DNA of 64,000 nucleotides. Source: Crotalaria pallida (taxonomy: Eukaryota; Streptophyta; Magnoliopsida; Fabales; Fabaceae). Positions 21,425-32,739 of the stretch are shown piece after piece. Within the stretch, counting starts at the first letter, position 1. Every line of letters starts with the position of its first letter. The position numbers and the translations under genes are program-made. Below the pieces are notes generated by a model, which saw only the letters and a list, made by a program, of their open reading frames with translations, was not told the DNA's origin and ran no database searches. The DNA is taken from NCBI GenBank assembly GCA_037953625.1, contig CM075652.1, positions 78,769,501-78,833,500 of the forward strand, read 5' to 3'.

Positions 21425-21882
21425 ATGGCTCGCTACATGACGTTCGTGGAGTTACGCCCACTCCGCTCCGTAGAGGAGTGTGGGACTACGAGGAGCACAG
21501 GGCTGTTTTCGAGGGTGAGGTTGACGTGATCTTTCGTCACCCTAACCCCCTTGCTCGCGTGCGACCTCGTAGGCTTCACATCCCTATGATCTACATACTG
21601 CACATTCCTCCAGCTTATACTTATCATTTTGGTACTCCTCCACCACGTCCTGGCCGTCGTTTTTATAATTTACATGTCAGACGTCCAGCTACCCGTACTC
21701 GTCCTTCTACTCCTTCTGAGACTACTACTTCGGCCACTCCTCGTCCTGGTCCGACCACCAGGGCGCGCTTTGCACCTTCACCGGAGCCAGTGCGTCACAC
21801 TGCTACTCCCCCGAGGTCGGATGAGGAGGAGGAGGAAGACCCAGTAGAGGACGTGGATGGGACAGCTACTGACGGCCAGTGA
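21425..21882 (+). pseudogene. LTR-encoded conserved protein, T2 homologue (frameshifted)
   Basis: The start MARYMTFVELRPL, three bases after the acceptor-like TAG, matches the T1 protein's MARNMICVEMRPL. At about 21464-21469 the frame changes relative to T1. Homology then continues one frame over through WDYEEHRAVFEGEVDVIFRH, RPRRLHIPMIYILHIPP, a proline-rich linker and an acidic tail (DEEEEEDPVEDVDG), to a stop at the same place as in T1. About 36 of 60 core residues are identical to T1. About 14-15 of some 29 compared identical codons differ only silently, so the protein was under purifying selection before this copy decayed. Function unknown. Because only one LTR of T2 remains, I cannot tell whether the break is private to this copy. 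Confidence 0.65.
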
Positions 21883-22381
21883 TGTAGTGACTTGGTTTCG
21901 GATGCGCAGTATGGGGGACCGTAGTAGGATGCAGTGTTGCAGCTTTTGGAGGATCCAGGGATCAGACATCAGTGTGGGTGTTCATGGCACAGCTTTCGAT
22001 GGCTTTCTTATTTTGATTGTAGTATATTGTGTATATATTTTGAGGAGAGCATTTGAGAGCTAATATTTTATGTTTGCTGGTCTGTATCCCTAAAACTTTG
22101 CTACCTCGACTTTTACTACCTGATGAACTTGGTTTTATTTATGTTTATATATATGGGCTATGGTTGCATATTAACTTTTATATTTACTGCAACCCTATTA
22201 ACACTTTCAAACCGTTTCCGCTGGACTCAAAACAAGTACATATTCATTTTTACCTGAAAATATTTTGGGATATGAAAAACTTAAAAATTTTAATGGAATT
22301 TTCAAACAGGTTATCATAAACTACTTATGTACTTTATTTTAACAATAAATAAAGTCATGTTTTCGAGAGCGTCACACTTGT

Positions 22382-22393
22382 TGGTATCAGAGC
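22382..22393 (+). other. T2 primer binding site
   Basis: TGGTATCAGAGC, six bases after the LTR, is a perfect match to the plant initiator-Met tRNA primer site. Confidence 0.9.
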
Positions 22394-22560
22394 TGTGATC
22401 CCGCGAACTGATTCTGATCTGTGATCTCCAAAAGGTAATACCTGTCCTAGATGCTTGTCCTAGTATCTGTTTTGGTTCATTATCGCATAGGAAGAGGTGT
22501 GTTAAACATACTTCTTGTTAGGATTTTAGTCTGATATAAAGTCCTCAGTGCAGGATTAAG

Positions 22561-25392
22561 ATGGCTGCTAGGAAAAATAACAATCATATGGCTGATGCCA
22601 TAGCAAGGTTGACTGATGTGCTGGTGGGTATGCAGCAGCAGCAGCAGAGGCAACAAGCCAATCCACCACCATCCCAGCCTTGTCAGGTTGAAAATCCGGA
22701 GTCAAAGAGTTTTTCGGAGTTCCGAAACTTTAAACCCTCAAGGTTTGAAGGAGGTCATAAGCCGGAAGAGGCGAATCGTTGGATTCAGGAATTGAACAAG
22801 ATTTTCTGTGCTATGGAATGTGCTGATGCTCAGAAGGTAAAGTTTGCATTTTTCATGCTTTCCGATGAAGCGGAAAATTGGTGGCATCATACCATGCAGT
22901 TGTTGAACTGTGAAGGAAGAATGATCACCTGGGATGTGTTTGTTGAGAGGTTTCTCAATAAATATTTTTCGGAGGATCAAAGGAGAAAGAAAGAAATGGA
23001 ATTTATGCAACTGCAACAGGGAGACCTGAGCGTAGGAGAGTACGCGGCGAAATTTGAAGAACTCGTCAAGTATTCCCCGTACTATCAGCTTAACCCTGAT
23101 GAGAGATCCAAATGTATTAAGTTTGAAAACGGACTTAGGCCGGAGATAAAGTCTGTCTTTAGTTACCAAAAGATCCGAAGTTTTCATGCTTTGGTGGAGA
23201 TGTGCCGGGTTTATGAAGATGATAAGAAAGAGGAAGAGGCACAGAGGAAAAGTCAGGCCGGATTCAGACCCATCCGAAAGAAGAATCTCAACCATCGTAA
23301 TAAGGGTCCCTACTTTCAAAAGGAGAAAGGAAAGGAAGTTAATGGTGGAAAGGGTACTTCCCCGGCGAATTATCGCAAGTGTGAGAAGTGCAATCGTTTT
23401 CACTTTGGCACCAACTGCTATGCTGCACAAAATGGTCTCTGTTTTAATTGTGGTAAGAAGGGGCATTTCTCCCGCGAATGTAAGGAGCCGATCAAGAAGG
23501 AAGGAGCAGGCAAACCGACGGTGGCTGGAAAGGTGTTTGCTTTAAGTGGAATTGAATCAACTCAATCCTCTGACCTGATTCAAGGTATTTATCTTCTTAA
23601 TGATCAACCCTGTGTTGTTATGTTTGATTCTGGAGCCACACACTCTTTTGTGTCCTTTGAGTGTGTAAACCGTTTGAAGTTAGTAGTGTCTGATTCACCC
23701 TATCATCTACAACCTGAAACCCCCACCAATGACCCGGTGGTTGTGTCTAAGGTCTGCAGGGACTGTAAAATAATGGTCTTAAACCATACATCCCTAGTAG
23801 ATTTAATCTGCTTACCCATGCTCAAAATAGATGTGATCCTAGGAATGGATTGGTTAACCCGAAACCAAGTCCTCATAAATTGTGAGGATAAGACAATCCA
23901 GTTTCTAAACCATGAAACTTTAAGTTTTGAGCCTAGAGGATATGTCTGTTTATTCTCCTCAGTTTTAGAAGAGATGAAGGAAGTGAAGATTGAAGATATT
24001 CCGGTGATACGAGACTTCCCTGAAGTTTTTCCTGAAGAGATTCCAGGATTACCGCCCAAGCGCGAAATTGAGTTTGGAATTGATCTCGTACCGGGAACCG
24101 GACCCATTTCTATTGCTCCGTATTGGATGGCACCGCCAGAAATGGCCGAAATGAAGAAGCAGATTGAAGAGTTGTTGCATAAACAAATGATAAGGCCAAA
24201 TGTTTCGCCATGGGGAGGTCCGTTGTTGTTCGTTAAGAAGAAAGACGGTAGTATGAGAATGTGCGTGGACTACCGGCAGTTAAATAAGGTCACAATTAAG
24301 AATAAGTATCCGTTGCCAAGGATTGATGACCTTATGGATCAAGTTCGAGGAGCTTCGGTGTTTTCCAAGATCGATTTAAGGTCGGGATATCATCAGATTA
24401 GAATTCGAGACGAGGATATTCCGAAGACAGCTTTTCGATCGAGATATGGGCATTATGAGTATGTGGTGATGCCGTTTGGGCTAACGAATGCTCCTGCTAT
24501 TTTCATGGACTATATGAACAGAATTTTCAGACCCTATTTGGATTTGTTTGTGGTCGTGTTCATCGACGATATCCTCATTTACTCAAAAAGTCCTGAAGAA
24601 CATGCCGAACATCTCAGGATCGTGTTAGGGATCTTGAGAGAGAAGCAACTCTATGCCAAACTTGCTAAGTGTGAGTTTTGGTTGGATAAGGTGAACTTTT
24701 TGGGTCACGTTATTTCCAAAGAAGGTATTGCGGTTGATCCAGCTAAAGTTGGAGCTGTGTTGAAATGGGAGCAACCCAAAACTGTAACGGAAGTTCATAG
24801 TTTCTTGGGTTTAGCTGGATATTACCGGAGATTTATTGAAGGATTTTCAAAGATTGCCTTGCCATTGACCAAGTTAACTCGCAAGGATCAACCTTTCTTG
24901 TGGGATCATAAGTGTGAGGAAAGTTTTCAGTTATTGAAGGAGAAGTTGACGTCCTCACCAGTGTTAGTGTTACCTGATCCACATAGGAGTTTCGATGTTT
25001 ATTGTGATGCCTCAAGGCAGGGTCTTGGATGTGTTTTAATGCAAGATAAAAAGGTGGTAGCCTATGCATCCAGACAATTGAAGGTGCATGAGGTCAATTA
25101 TCCGACGCATGACTTAGAATTGGCTGCTATTGTCTTCGCTTTGAAGATTTGGAGACACTATCTTTATGGCACTATGTTCAAGGTGTTTGGTGACCATAAG
25201 AGTTTGAAGTATCTGTTCGATCAGAAAGAGTTGAACATGAGACAAAGGAGTTGGATGGAATTTATCAAAGATTATGATTTCGAACTTCAATATCATCCCG
25301 GTAAAGCAAATGTAGTAGCTGATGCTTTAAGCCAGAAGACTCTTCACATGAGTGCTTTGATGGTGAAGGAGTTCTCTTGTTTCTTTTTTTAG
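22561..25392 (+). pseudogene. T2 gag-pol, truncated after RNase H
   Basis: The frame starts MAARKNNNHMADAIARL and is open for 943 codons. It shows a gag capsid-like region (about residues 55-180), a CCHC knuckle (CFNCGKKGHFSREC, from 294), protease (FDSGATHSF, Asp 356), reverse transcriptase (FIDD, Asp 669-670) and RNase H (FDVYCDAS, Asp 816). Homology to T1 ends after MVKE at about codon 937; the last codons (FSCFFF) come from unrelated sequence. Integrase and chromodomain are lost, so the copy cannot transpose. Some replacements relative to T1 look like C-to-T or G-to-A changes (an Arg to Trp in the APYRMAP motif, an Arg to Gln near DALSRK), as expected for deamination of methylated cytosine. 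Confidence 0.9.
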
Positions 25393-25444
25393 TTATAGAC
25401 CCCCTTTTTCTTTTTAAGTTATAGACCCCTTCCCTTTTTTTATC

Positions 25445-25487
<43 letters not shown>

Positions 25488-25638
25488 ACGAAACGATGCC
25501 TCACATATCCCAGCAGTCTCTTGGTCTGATTCGGAACCACTAACACCCCTAAAGGGAAGAGTTATTCTTGACGCTAGAATAAGTACATTAAGGGCTTGAA
25601 GTGTAGCCAAGCTTTACTAAGCTCAGAGACACTTGAAT
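25372..25638. other. Junction DNA after T2; (ATT)n microsatellite
   Basis: A duplicated AGTTATAGACCCC motif (about 25391 and 25418) is followed by about 13 ATT units (25448-25486) and then unassigned sequence up to the X0 LTR. With 48998-49053 and the DNA after 52814 it forms one interrupted stretch of older sequence. Confidence 0.6.
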
Positions 25639-25951
25639 TGTAACACCCTAACCTTTTTACCATTAATATAGATTTAGCTACTTGAATTTTTTTTTAAAAT
25701 TTAATTGCTTATAAAAAATTCTCCGTACAATTGGACGGAGTTTACATTGTTTTATGGACTTTCCAAAAATTAGTTTCCTGTTTAACCTGTAACTAAAATA
25801 TTTTCATGACGACAAAACAACCAAATAACATGATTTAGAATATTTACAAGATCCTTGGAATTGTTAGATTTCCAAAAAGAGAATACATATATATACATAA
25901 AGTTTTAATATTAAAACCCCGGACCAAGTCATGGTCACTACACTAACTACT

Positions 25952-25974
25952 TACACTCCGCGGGGTGGAGTGTA
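25952..25974 (-). other. X0 second-exon hairpin
   Basis: TACACTCC and GGAGTGTA form an 8-bp inverted repeat with a 7-base loop, downstream (minus strand) of the acceptor-like ATACAG|GTACAAAGG near 26018. It is homologous in position and sequence to the hairpins in X and F. Confidence 0.65.
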
Positions 25975-26461
25975 GTCCTGCTCGGCCAATACTAGTGCAA
26001 GCTCTGCCTTTGTACCTGTATAAAAAAAAAGTAAGAAGAGTAGCATTACACAGAACTTAGGAAATAACTTCTAAAATGACATAGTGTAACACCCTATTTA
26101 TAATTACCCTTAATTACCCCGTAAGAGAATAGTGAACTAAAAATTTCTTTTTAACGATTCATTAAATTATAAAAATCTCTGTCACATTGGACAGAGTTTC
26201 CTTTGTTTTATGGACATTCACAAAATTCATGCTTTTCCTGTATTTATGTATCAACATAAGTACACACACACATATATATATATATATACACATATATTCA
26301 ACAGTATGCCAGCAGGGCAAAATGGTTAACAGTTCTTTCTTTACATTAATTCTAAAATGGAAATAAGTTGTTGAAATGATTTAGCTTCCCCAAAAACATT
26401 ATACATTCATAACTTCAAAATAAAACCCTTGACCAACGTATGGTCACCCAGCTAACTAAAT

Positions 26462-26484
26462 TACACTCCACGGTGTGGAGTGTA
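26462..26484 (-). other. X second-exon hairpin, 10-bp perfect stem
   Basis: TACACTCCAC and GTGGAGTGTA form a perfect 10-bp stem with a three-base loop. F has CATTCCAC/GTGGAATG in the homologous place, so one base pair has changed on both arms (covariation). Confidence 0.75.
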
Positions 26485-26774
26485 CTCTTGCTTGACCATG
26501 ACTCGTGTATGCTTCGCTTCAATACCTGTAATAAAAATGGCAAGAAGGGTAGCATTACACAGAACTTAGGAAAGTAGCTTCTAAAAAGTATAGCAATAAA
26601 CTAAGCCCTGTATCTTTATTTATGGCATACAACCTAATCATTTTCATACTTTCGTTCTCATTTACTATTCTCTTAGCTCTTCTACTCTTATTCTTAGTTT
26701 CCTCTAGCCCCAGTTACCATCTTATCATATATTACTCAGTTATTCATACATTATCATTCTTCATATAGTCTGGC

Positions 26775-27005
26775 TACAGGGTCTCATGACCAGGTCTCCT
26801 GACCTAACCTGCACCAGAGTTATTCTCTTATCCGGTCATAGTGTCTTATGACCAGATCTCACGATCTAACCTGAGTCGGGGTTCTCCTACCATATTCAGC
26901 CACAGGGTCTTATGACATACCTTTAGATCAAACCTGTGTCTGATTCCTTTATCATTATTCCGCCACAGGGTCTTATGACCAGGTCTTCTGACCTAACCTG
27001 TGCCG
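26775..27005 (-). repeat. Four hairpin-forming repeat units in the X LTR
   Basis: Units of roughly 60 bp share CACAGGGTCTTATGACC and CTGACCTAACCTGTG-like parts. The CACAGG and CCTGTG ends and the GGTC/GACC cores can pair. They lie in the putative LTR intron and resemble the 52-bp units of F. Confidence 0.75.
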
Positions 27006-28640
27006 GTTCACTTCCATCAATCATGCAGTCACAAACAATACAATCATATAGTCATAGTTAGCACATTCATATATTACCACGTAGTACCACCATATACTTA
27101 CACATTGCACAATGATATATATTTACACATAGTACAATCAGATATCCACACATAGCACAATCACATATTCTCCCATAGTACAATAATATATTCATGCATA
27201 CCTCCCTATCATTTATTCACTCACCCTCCCAGGGGTTCATCTCACATTGGTAATATAATTCCACTTTTACACTCATAATCAATTTGTTAACTACCTAGTT
27301 TTATTCCAATTTCATTATAAGTTCTAAAGTTCTTAACCTATTCATTTCATAATTTCATTATTCATTCAAAGTTCCTCTATATTAACCTAGCCATCAATTA
27401 CTCATACATTTAGTACATACACAAGCATATATTTACATATAGCACAAACACCCCAAATCCATCCCTTAGTTACTATACTTATTAACTTAATATATCCTAA
27501 ATTCATTTTAAACCCTAACCCCTCCTATACTTCACACAAACGTTAATTTTCAAAACATAGTAACACAAATCATTCATACACTTATTCACATAATCATCCC
27601 AATTTACATATTCAATTTCCTAAGATCATGCTCTCATTCCTAATTCATTTTATTTATCATTTATTAATTTTACACTACCACATACCCTACATTTAATCAT
27701 TGAAGCATACATAACAATTATCCCACATAATCATTCACAAGCATCAAATACAGTTCATATTCTTCATTTAACATTCATAACAACCATTAACACTTAGCAT
27801 ATACATTCAAACACCTATATTCGTACACATATTAAAAATTGGTTTTTCTCATTTTATTGAAAATACTCCATTTATGTCAATGTTAACTACCCTATGGTTC
27901 CTTAATTTATACATATACACTACCCTATCCTTAACTATCACTATGACATCCCTAGAATCCATTCCCTAAATAGAGGTAACACAACCTTCTTACATCAAAC
28001 TTGAAGAGAGAGAGAGAGAGAGAGAGGAAGGGAGCTTGATTCCCAAGCCTTGAGTGTAGGGAGAGAAAGCTTCAAGCTATAGAGGAGAGAGAAAATAAAT
28101 CATGGAGGAAGAGGAGATATAAATAGTTAGAGACTTGGGTGCCAAATTCGTTTAACATGAAGGAAGGGAGGAGAAAAGCTTGAATCAACTTACTTTGAGC
28201 TTGAAAATGGACGAATTGAAGAATGGGTGTTGAAACCCTTGAACCCTAACTCCTTGTCGTGATTGCAGAGAGGGAAAGTGAGAGATTAAATGAGGTGTGA
28301 GTGTTTATGTGTGATGGAAACCAAATATATGAGGATGATGTGTTGGATTTTTATGTGGATTTTTGGTGTTGAAGGATCTAGGGTTTGAGAGGAAGAGAGA
28401 GATACGTGAGAAAGGGGAAGAAATGGGAAGGGTGAAGCTTGACTCTGTGATGAAGAAAATAAGGTTGGTGATGATGAATGATGGTTCCTTGATCTTGATT
28501 CTTGGTTTAGTGTGGATGATGAGAGTGGAGGGAGATAAGCTCTTGGGTTTTCTAGAGCTTGAGAGAGAAGAGAGTTGATGAGGAAGAAGAAGTACGAAGA
28601 GGAGGGAATGAGTGAGCTGTTGGTTATGTTTTTGTTTTAT
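27006..28640. other. X LTR, remaining intron and leader region
   Basis: This part of the X LTR is non-coding AT-rich sequence. A GAGA run at about 28006-28026 and a TATA-like TATTTATA on the minus strand near 28118-28126 precede the donor. Short frames such as the one at 28363-28578 lie in low-complexity leader sequence and are not credible genes. Confidence 0.5.
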
Positions 28641-28819
28641 TTTCCTTGAAAATAAATGTGTGGCTAGTATTAGAAGCTTCCCTTAGAAACCTTGAGACAT
28701 GTGGTTGAGAGTGATCAGGGTCTGACGCGCGCGCCTGGGCGTGGGGAACACTGTGAGAGCCATCTGTTTTGGCTCTGGTGCTCGGCTCTGATCCCGTAAC
28801 TCTGTAATTCACTTAAGTG

Positions 28820-29390
28820 TCCCTAGCTCGGTGTGTTATGAATCCGACCAGATCGTGGTCGGTGCTCGTAAACTGAGTGCTAACTGGTCGGCGTACGATC
28901 GAATCGATAGGACTGGAGTCATGCGAACTATGTTACGATCTCGGTGCTCGAATCCCTGGAGGCACCTATTCAGAATAAGACAGGTAAAGCGAAATGCTCG
29001 GCACGTACAAGCCGAGATACCTTGGCGTCGGTGCGAGGTTTGTTTAGCCTCTCTAATGAGATGCTAGGCGCGTGGAGCCCGAGATGCCTTGGCGTTGATG
29101 CGAGGTCGGTGTGGCCTCTCGATGGTCGGTCCAAAGTCCTTTAAACCCGAGAAGACTGGTTACTACTTATGATCGGCTGAAACGAAGCGACTCGTTGTGG
29201 TCCGTTGGTTACTGCTTATGATCGGCTGACATGAAGTGACTCGTTGTGGTCGGCTGGTTACTACTTAGGGGTGTGAAGCGAAACGAGATTGGCTTATGAC
29301 CCTGAACGTCGCTCGTTGGTCGGCTAAGATGGGATAGGTCGGACCGAGGTCCAATCCACTACGCTGAAACCCTATTATTCTTTGCTAAGG
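28820..29390. repeat. Degenerate repeats in the X LTR 5' part
   Basis: GC-richer sequence contains repeated units such as GGTTACTACTTATGATCGGCTG (29158 and again near 29207, 29249) and GCTCGGCACGT/CCGAGATRCCTTGGCGT (about 28997 and 29065). No protein family is recognised in any frame. Confidence 0.55.
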
Positions 29391-29679
29391 CTTCGTAACT
29401 ACTTCGCAGAATGATTGTAATCAATTATCACCCCATGGTAATCGATTACATCAACAGATTTTTATGTACTGATGGCTTCTAACTCGAATTTAACCGAACT
29501 AAGCTTGGAATAAAAATTCGGGATGTTACACATAGCAACAACTAAGTCAAACACAATTATCACAAATAATATCAACACATCATGCTCATGCAATTCCATT
29601 TACAATCAATTCTTATATCCATTCCCTTTATCCTTTTTCCTTATTCTTTTCCTTTTAATATTTTTCCTTTCATCCATTA

Positions 29680-32149
29680 TGTAACATCCTCATTTTTATT
29701 AGCCTAATAAGTATAATTATGAATATTTTATTTACATAAGAAAAATGAATTACAACTATTTTCCTAAGTATAGGTAAATATTTGTATAAATATATCTTTG
29801 AGTAGATATTATTATTAGTAACTATATCCTCGTGTATATGTATGTGTGTGTATTTGTATGAGTACATCTATATGTATGTATGTATAGGTATATGCACTTA
29901 GGTTAAGTTAGGATATGTGTTTATGTGTATGTATATGTGTGTGCTCGTGTGTATTCTTAGGTGTTAGTGTTTGTGTTTGTGTCCTTGTGTGTATGCGTGT
30001 ATTCGTGGTGTGATCGCATCGTTAGGTTGGATAGGGAAGTGTTCTAAAGCCGTTAGTTATAAGTTGAAGGGCAATTGGTTTAGGTTTAGATTGGCGTGGC
30101 TTTGATCGTGCAATTAGGGTTGTGTAGGATCGGGTGTCAGAGAGTTCCGTAGCCATAGAAGTGCTTTTAGTGTGTTGACCTCGATAGAGTGAGTGGATAA
30201 GGATCCTAGGATAGAGCCTCAAGTTAAAGGGTAAACTTTAAGGTCTATGTGCGGAGAATTCCCTCGAATACATGTTTCGATGGAGTTCCGGAACTTAGTG
30301 AATGTGTGAGGCAATCGGGATCGATTCGATCCTATTGATTATGCCTCGAGAGTGGTTGGTTTTAGGGTTGAGTGGTTATAGAACATAGCTTAGATCGATC
30401 GAGTTAGATCGAGTGTTTAAGAATAGGCTAAGTCTAGATTTCGGAGTGTCGATTCGTTCGTCTTTTCGTGTATGTGAATTGTGTGTTTGTTGTTGTGATT
30501 TATGATTGTGATGTTTTGTGTGTGTTAGGAGGTGTTTAGAAGGTGTTTAGATAGTGGTATTATGATAGGACAAGTTAGGGTGCATTAGGATCGGCTTAGA
30601 ACTCTTAGGAGGCTTGAAAGAAAGGAAAAATGGTGCATTAATCGATTAATGGGTCTTCTAATCGATTAAATTTTGAGCACCCTTCGGCATTAATCGATTA
30701 AGGCATAGCTTAATCGAGTAGATCTTTGGGTACTTTCGGGCTTACTCGATTAACACATGAGTTAATCGATTAGCCCCTTTGTAAATTAAGCCAGTTAATC
30801 GATTAACCAAAGTGGTTAATCGATTAACCACTACAGATCAGACTTAAAAACACGATTTTAACGTGATGTTCTTCATTTCTTTCTCTCTTCTTTCTCGGCC
30901 CTTCCCTCTTCTCTCCTCCCAAACTCTTCCAATCTTCAAATTAACATCAAATAACATCAACCCATCATCCCATAATCATTCCCCATCAACTCTCCATGAT
31001 TTTCTACCAACAAAAACCCCAATTTCATTCTCAATCCCTCAAATCCCCAATTCCCAAATTAAAAACCCTAACTTCCCAATCTTTCTCTTTTAATTGGGCA
31101 ATCATCAAGGGAGCTAGAAATTGATATTGGAGCAAGGAACTAGGAGCTTAGGAGTGTGTCCCTAGAGTTTGGTGGAGCTCTCTCTCTCTCTCCTTCTCCT
31201 CTACTCTTCAACCGGTAAGGGGGGACTCTTTCCACACTTTGAGCTAGGGATAGTTAGAATTTATAATAGGATTTGGGGTTAATAATTGAATTAGAGTGTA
31301 GGTAGCAATTAGTGTTTGATTAGAGTTGTTCTTGTATTTTTAACTTTGATATTTTTATAAATGTTTATATTAAATTATTTCCTTGTAAATTGTAAGATAG
31401 GAAGTGAAGAACCCTAGGGAGTTGATTTATTTTACTGCACTCTGAGACATACCTGTGTATGTCGACTGATTGTTGCTTCTCTGTTGATTTGTTGTTTGTT
31501 ATTGATTATCGATTGATTATTGAACAACCTTAGTGCTATATGTTCTAATTGTGATTTAATGTTTTAATTGTTAAATGGTGAGACTGAAAGTGGATTGTGG
31601 ATTAACATATATATATATATATATATATAGTTAAAGGAATAAAGAGAATGAAAGGTGCAAATGGTTAAGAGATAAAGTGTTGGAAACGAGCAGTGGATTA
31701 AAATGGATAATGGGAGTCTAAAATAATTATGAATAAAAAGGGAATTGTGATTGTGATAGGATGTTGTTGCCGCTATCTTTAATTGGATTATTATTCTTAT
31801 GTCTTTATTATGAATTGTATATTATCCTTTTAATTCACTGTGTTGTGAAAGATCTCACCCTTAGTGGATAACAATTTAGGTACACATTCAAGATGCTTGG
31901 AGATCAGAGTGCGTAGCGGTACAAGTCGGAAGAAAGGAAATTTATTTTGTATATATATATCCTGTATCGTATTGGTGCCCCACATTTTGTATAAACATAA
32001 TTTGTAAATTGTAATTTTTAGTGTCATCCGCTTTGTTTAAACTCTGATTCATGGTTTTCTATTTAATAAAATAACTATTAAAAGTTCATAATCGATTTCC
32101 AAAATTTTTATCTCCGAACATTTTATATTATGAAAATTGGGGTGTTACA
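29680..32149 (+). repeat. C left LTR
   Basis: The LTR runs from TGTAACATCCTC to GGGTGTTACA. It contains four palindrome pairs (30638-30827), a CT-rich leader, a donor-like CCG|GTAAGGGG at 31214/31215, a (TA)n run (about 31606-31629) and an acceptor-like ACAATTTAG|GTACAC near 31873. No conserved reading frame was found. Confidence 0.9.
30638..30827. promoter_or_regulatory. Four palindrome pairs of the ATCGAT type in the C LTR
   Basis: Centres lie at 30643.5/30663.5, 30695.5/30715.5, 30747.5/30767.5 and 30800.5/30821.5, giving spacings of 20, 20, 20 and 21 bp. Two sites have drifted to ATCGAGTA and ACTCGATT, mixing the T2-type and T1-type palindromes. The same array is present in the right LTR (37045-37076 and 45180-45320). 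Confidence 0.8.
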
Positions 32150-32152
32150 ATA

Positions 32153-32164
32153 TGGTATCAGAGC
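32153..32164 (+). other. C primer binding site
   Basis: TGGTATCAGAGC follows the left LTR after three bases and matches the initiator-Met tRNA primer site exactly. Confidence 0.9.
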
Positions 32165-32739
32165 AGTTCTTCCTTTCGACCTGAGGGAAAGTAATCCCGA
32201 TTCCGTTGCAAGCACTCTAATCTCAAGTTTCTTGAATAAAAAGGTGAGACTCATAGAATTTTGTGAAAAGTGTTAATGTTAAGTGTTTGTCGCATATATT
32301 TGATGAAATTGTTAGGCATAACTAGGAACATATGTGCATATTGGTTGCTAAATGTTTGTGGATAAGTGTGTGTGCATATCTGAAATGTGAATGTTGCATC
32401 ATATGGCCACGCATTTTAGGCTAGAAAAGCCCTCCCAATGAATCCATATGAATAAAGGAAAAATAATTACTACCCCTAAAACGAACTAGAAACACGTGCA
32501 TTCATGGAGAAAGGTGGACCTTAGGTACGGGGAAAACTTACGTCGTTTATCGATTGATGAGGGCAAGAGTGAATTATGGGATTATCTTGGGGAACTTTGA
32601 TCCTGCAAAGGATACGGGTTCGCTACCCGTATTGGGGGTTGGTTCCACGCAAACCGGGATAATTCCATCACTTTGGCTCGTTTTGGCCAGTGAGGGTGAT
32701 TTCTGCTAAAGCCAATTTGGACAAATCAAACCAAATTGC

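Larger units (their letters stand above)
19184..22376 (+). repeat. T2 left LTR
   Basis: This 3193-bp LTR starts TGTAATACCCC and ends AGCGTCACA. It has the same plan as T1: palindrome pair (19445-19476); TATA box (19609-19620); leader; donor GAG|GTAAGGG at 20130/20131; second palindrome cluster (20539-20691); 43-bp direct repeats (20888-20973); acceptor CCCTTGTAG ending 21421; and the conserved LTR frame. Confidence 0.9.
19184..25371 (+). mobile_element. T2: Tekay-like Ty3/gypsy element, 3' truncated
   Basis: The left LTR (19184-22376), primer site and gag-pol up to the end of RNase H are present. Similarity stops abruptly after the MVKE motif at about 25371, so integrase, chromodomain, polypurine tract and right LTR are missing. 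T2 is clearly related to T1 but diverged at DNA level, with a different LTR palindrome (TTAATCGATTAA). It is inserted in, or joined to, the interior of the copia element. Confidence 0.9.
26085..29530 (-). mobile_element. X: minus-strand solo LTR, TSD CATAG
   Basis: This 3446-bp LTR, read on the minus strand, starts TGTAACATCCCGAATT (29530) and ends GGGTGTTACA (26085). It is flanked by CATAG on both sides (26080-26084 and 29531-29535). It belongs to a family near X0 and F. It contains a palindrome pair (29417-29449), a donor-like GAT|GTAAGAAGG (about 27989), four hairpin units of about 60 bp (26775-27005) and an acceptor-like TTACAG|GTATTGAAG (about 26527). No interior genes are present. Confidence 0.88.

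Noticed and set aside
25639..29679. X0 and X as the two LTRs of one element
   Set aside because: X has its own perfect 5-bp TSD (CATAG) inside X0, and no interior, PBS or PPT lies between them.
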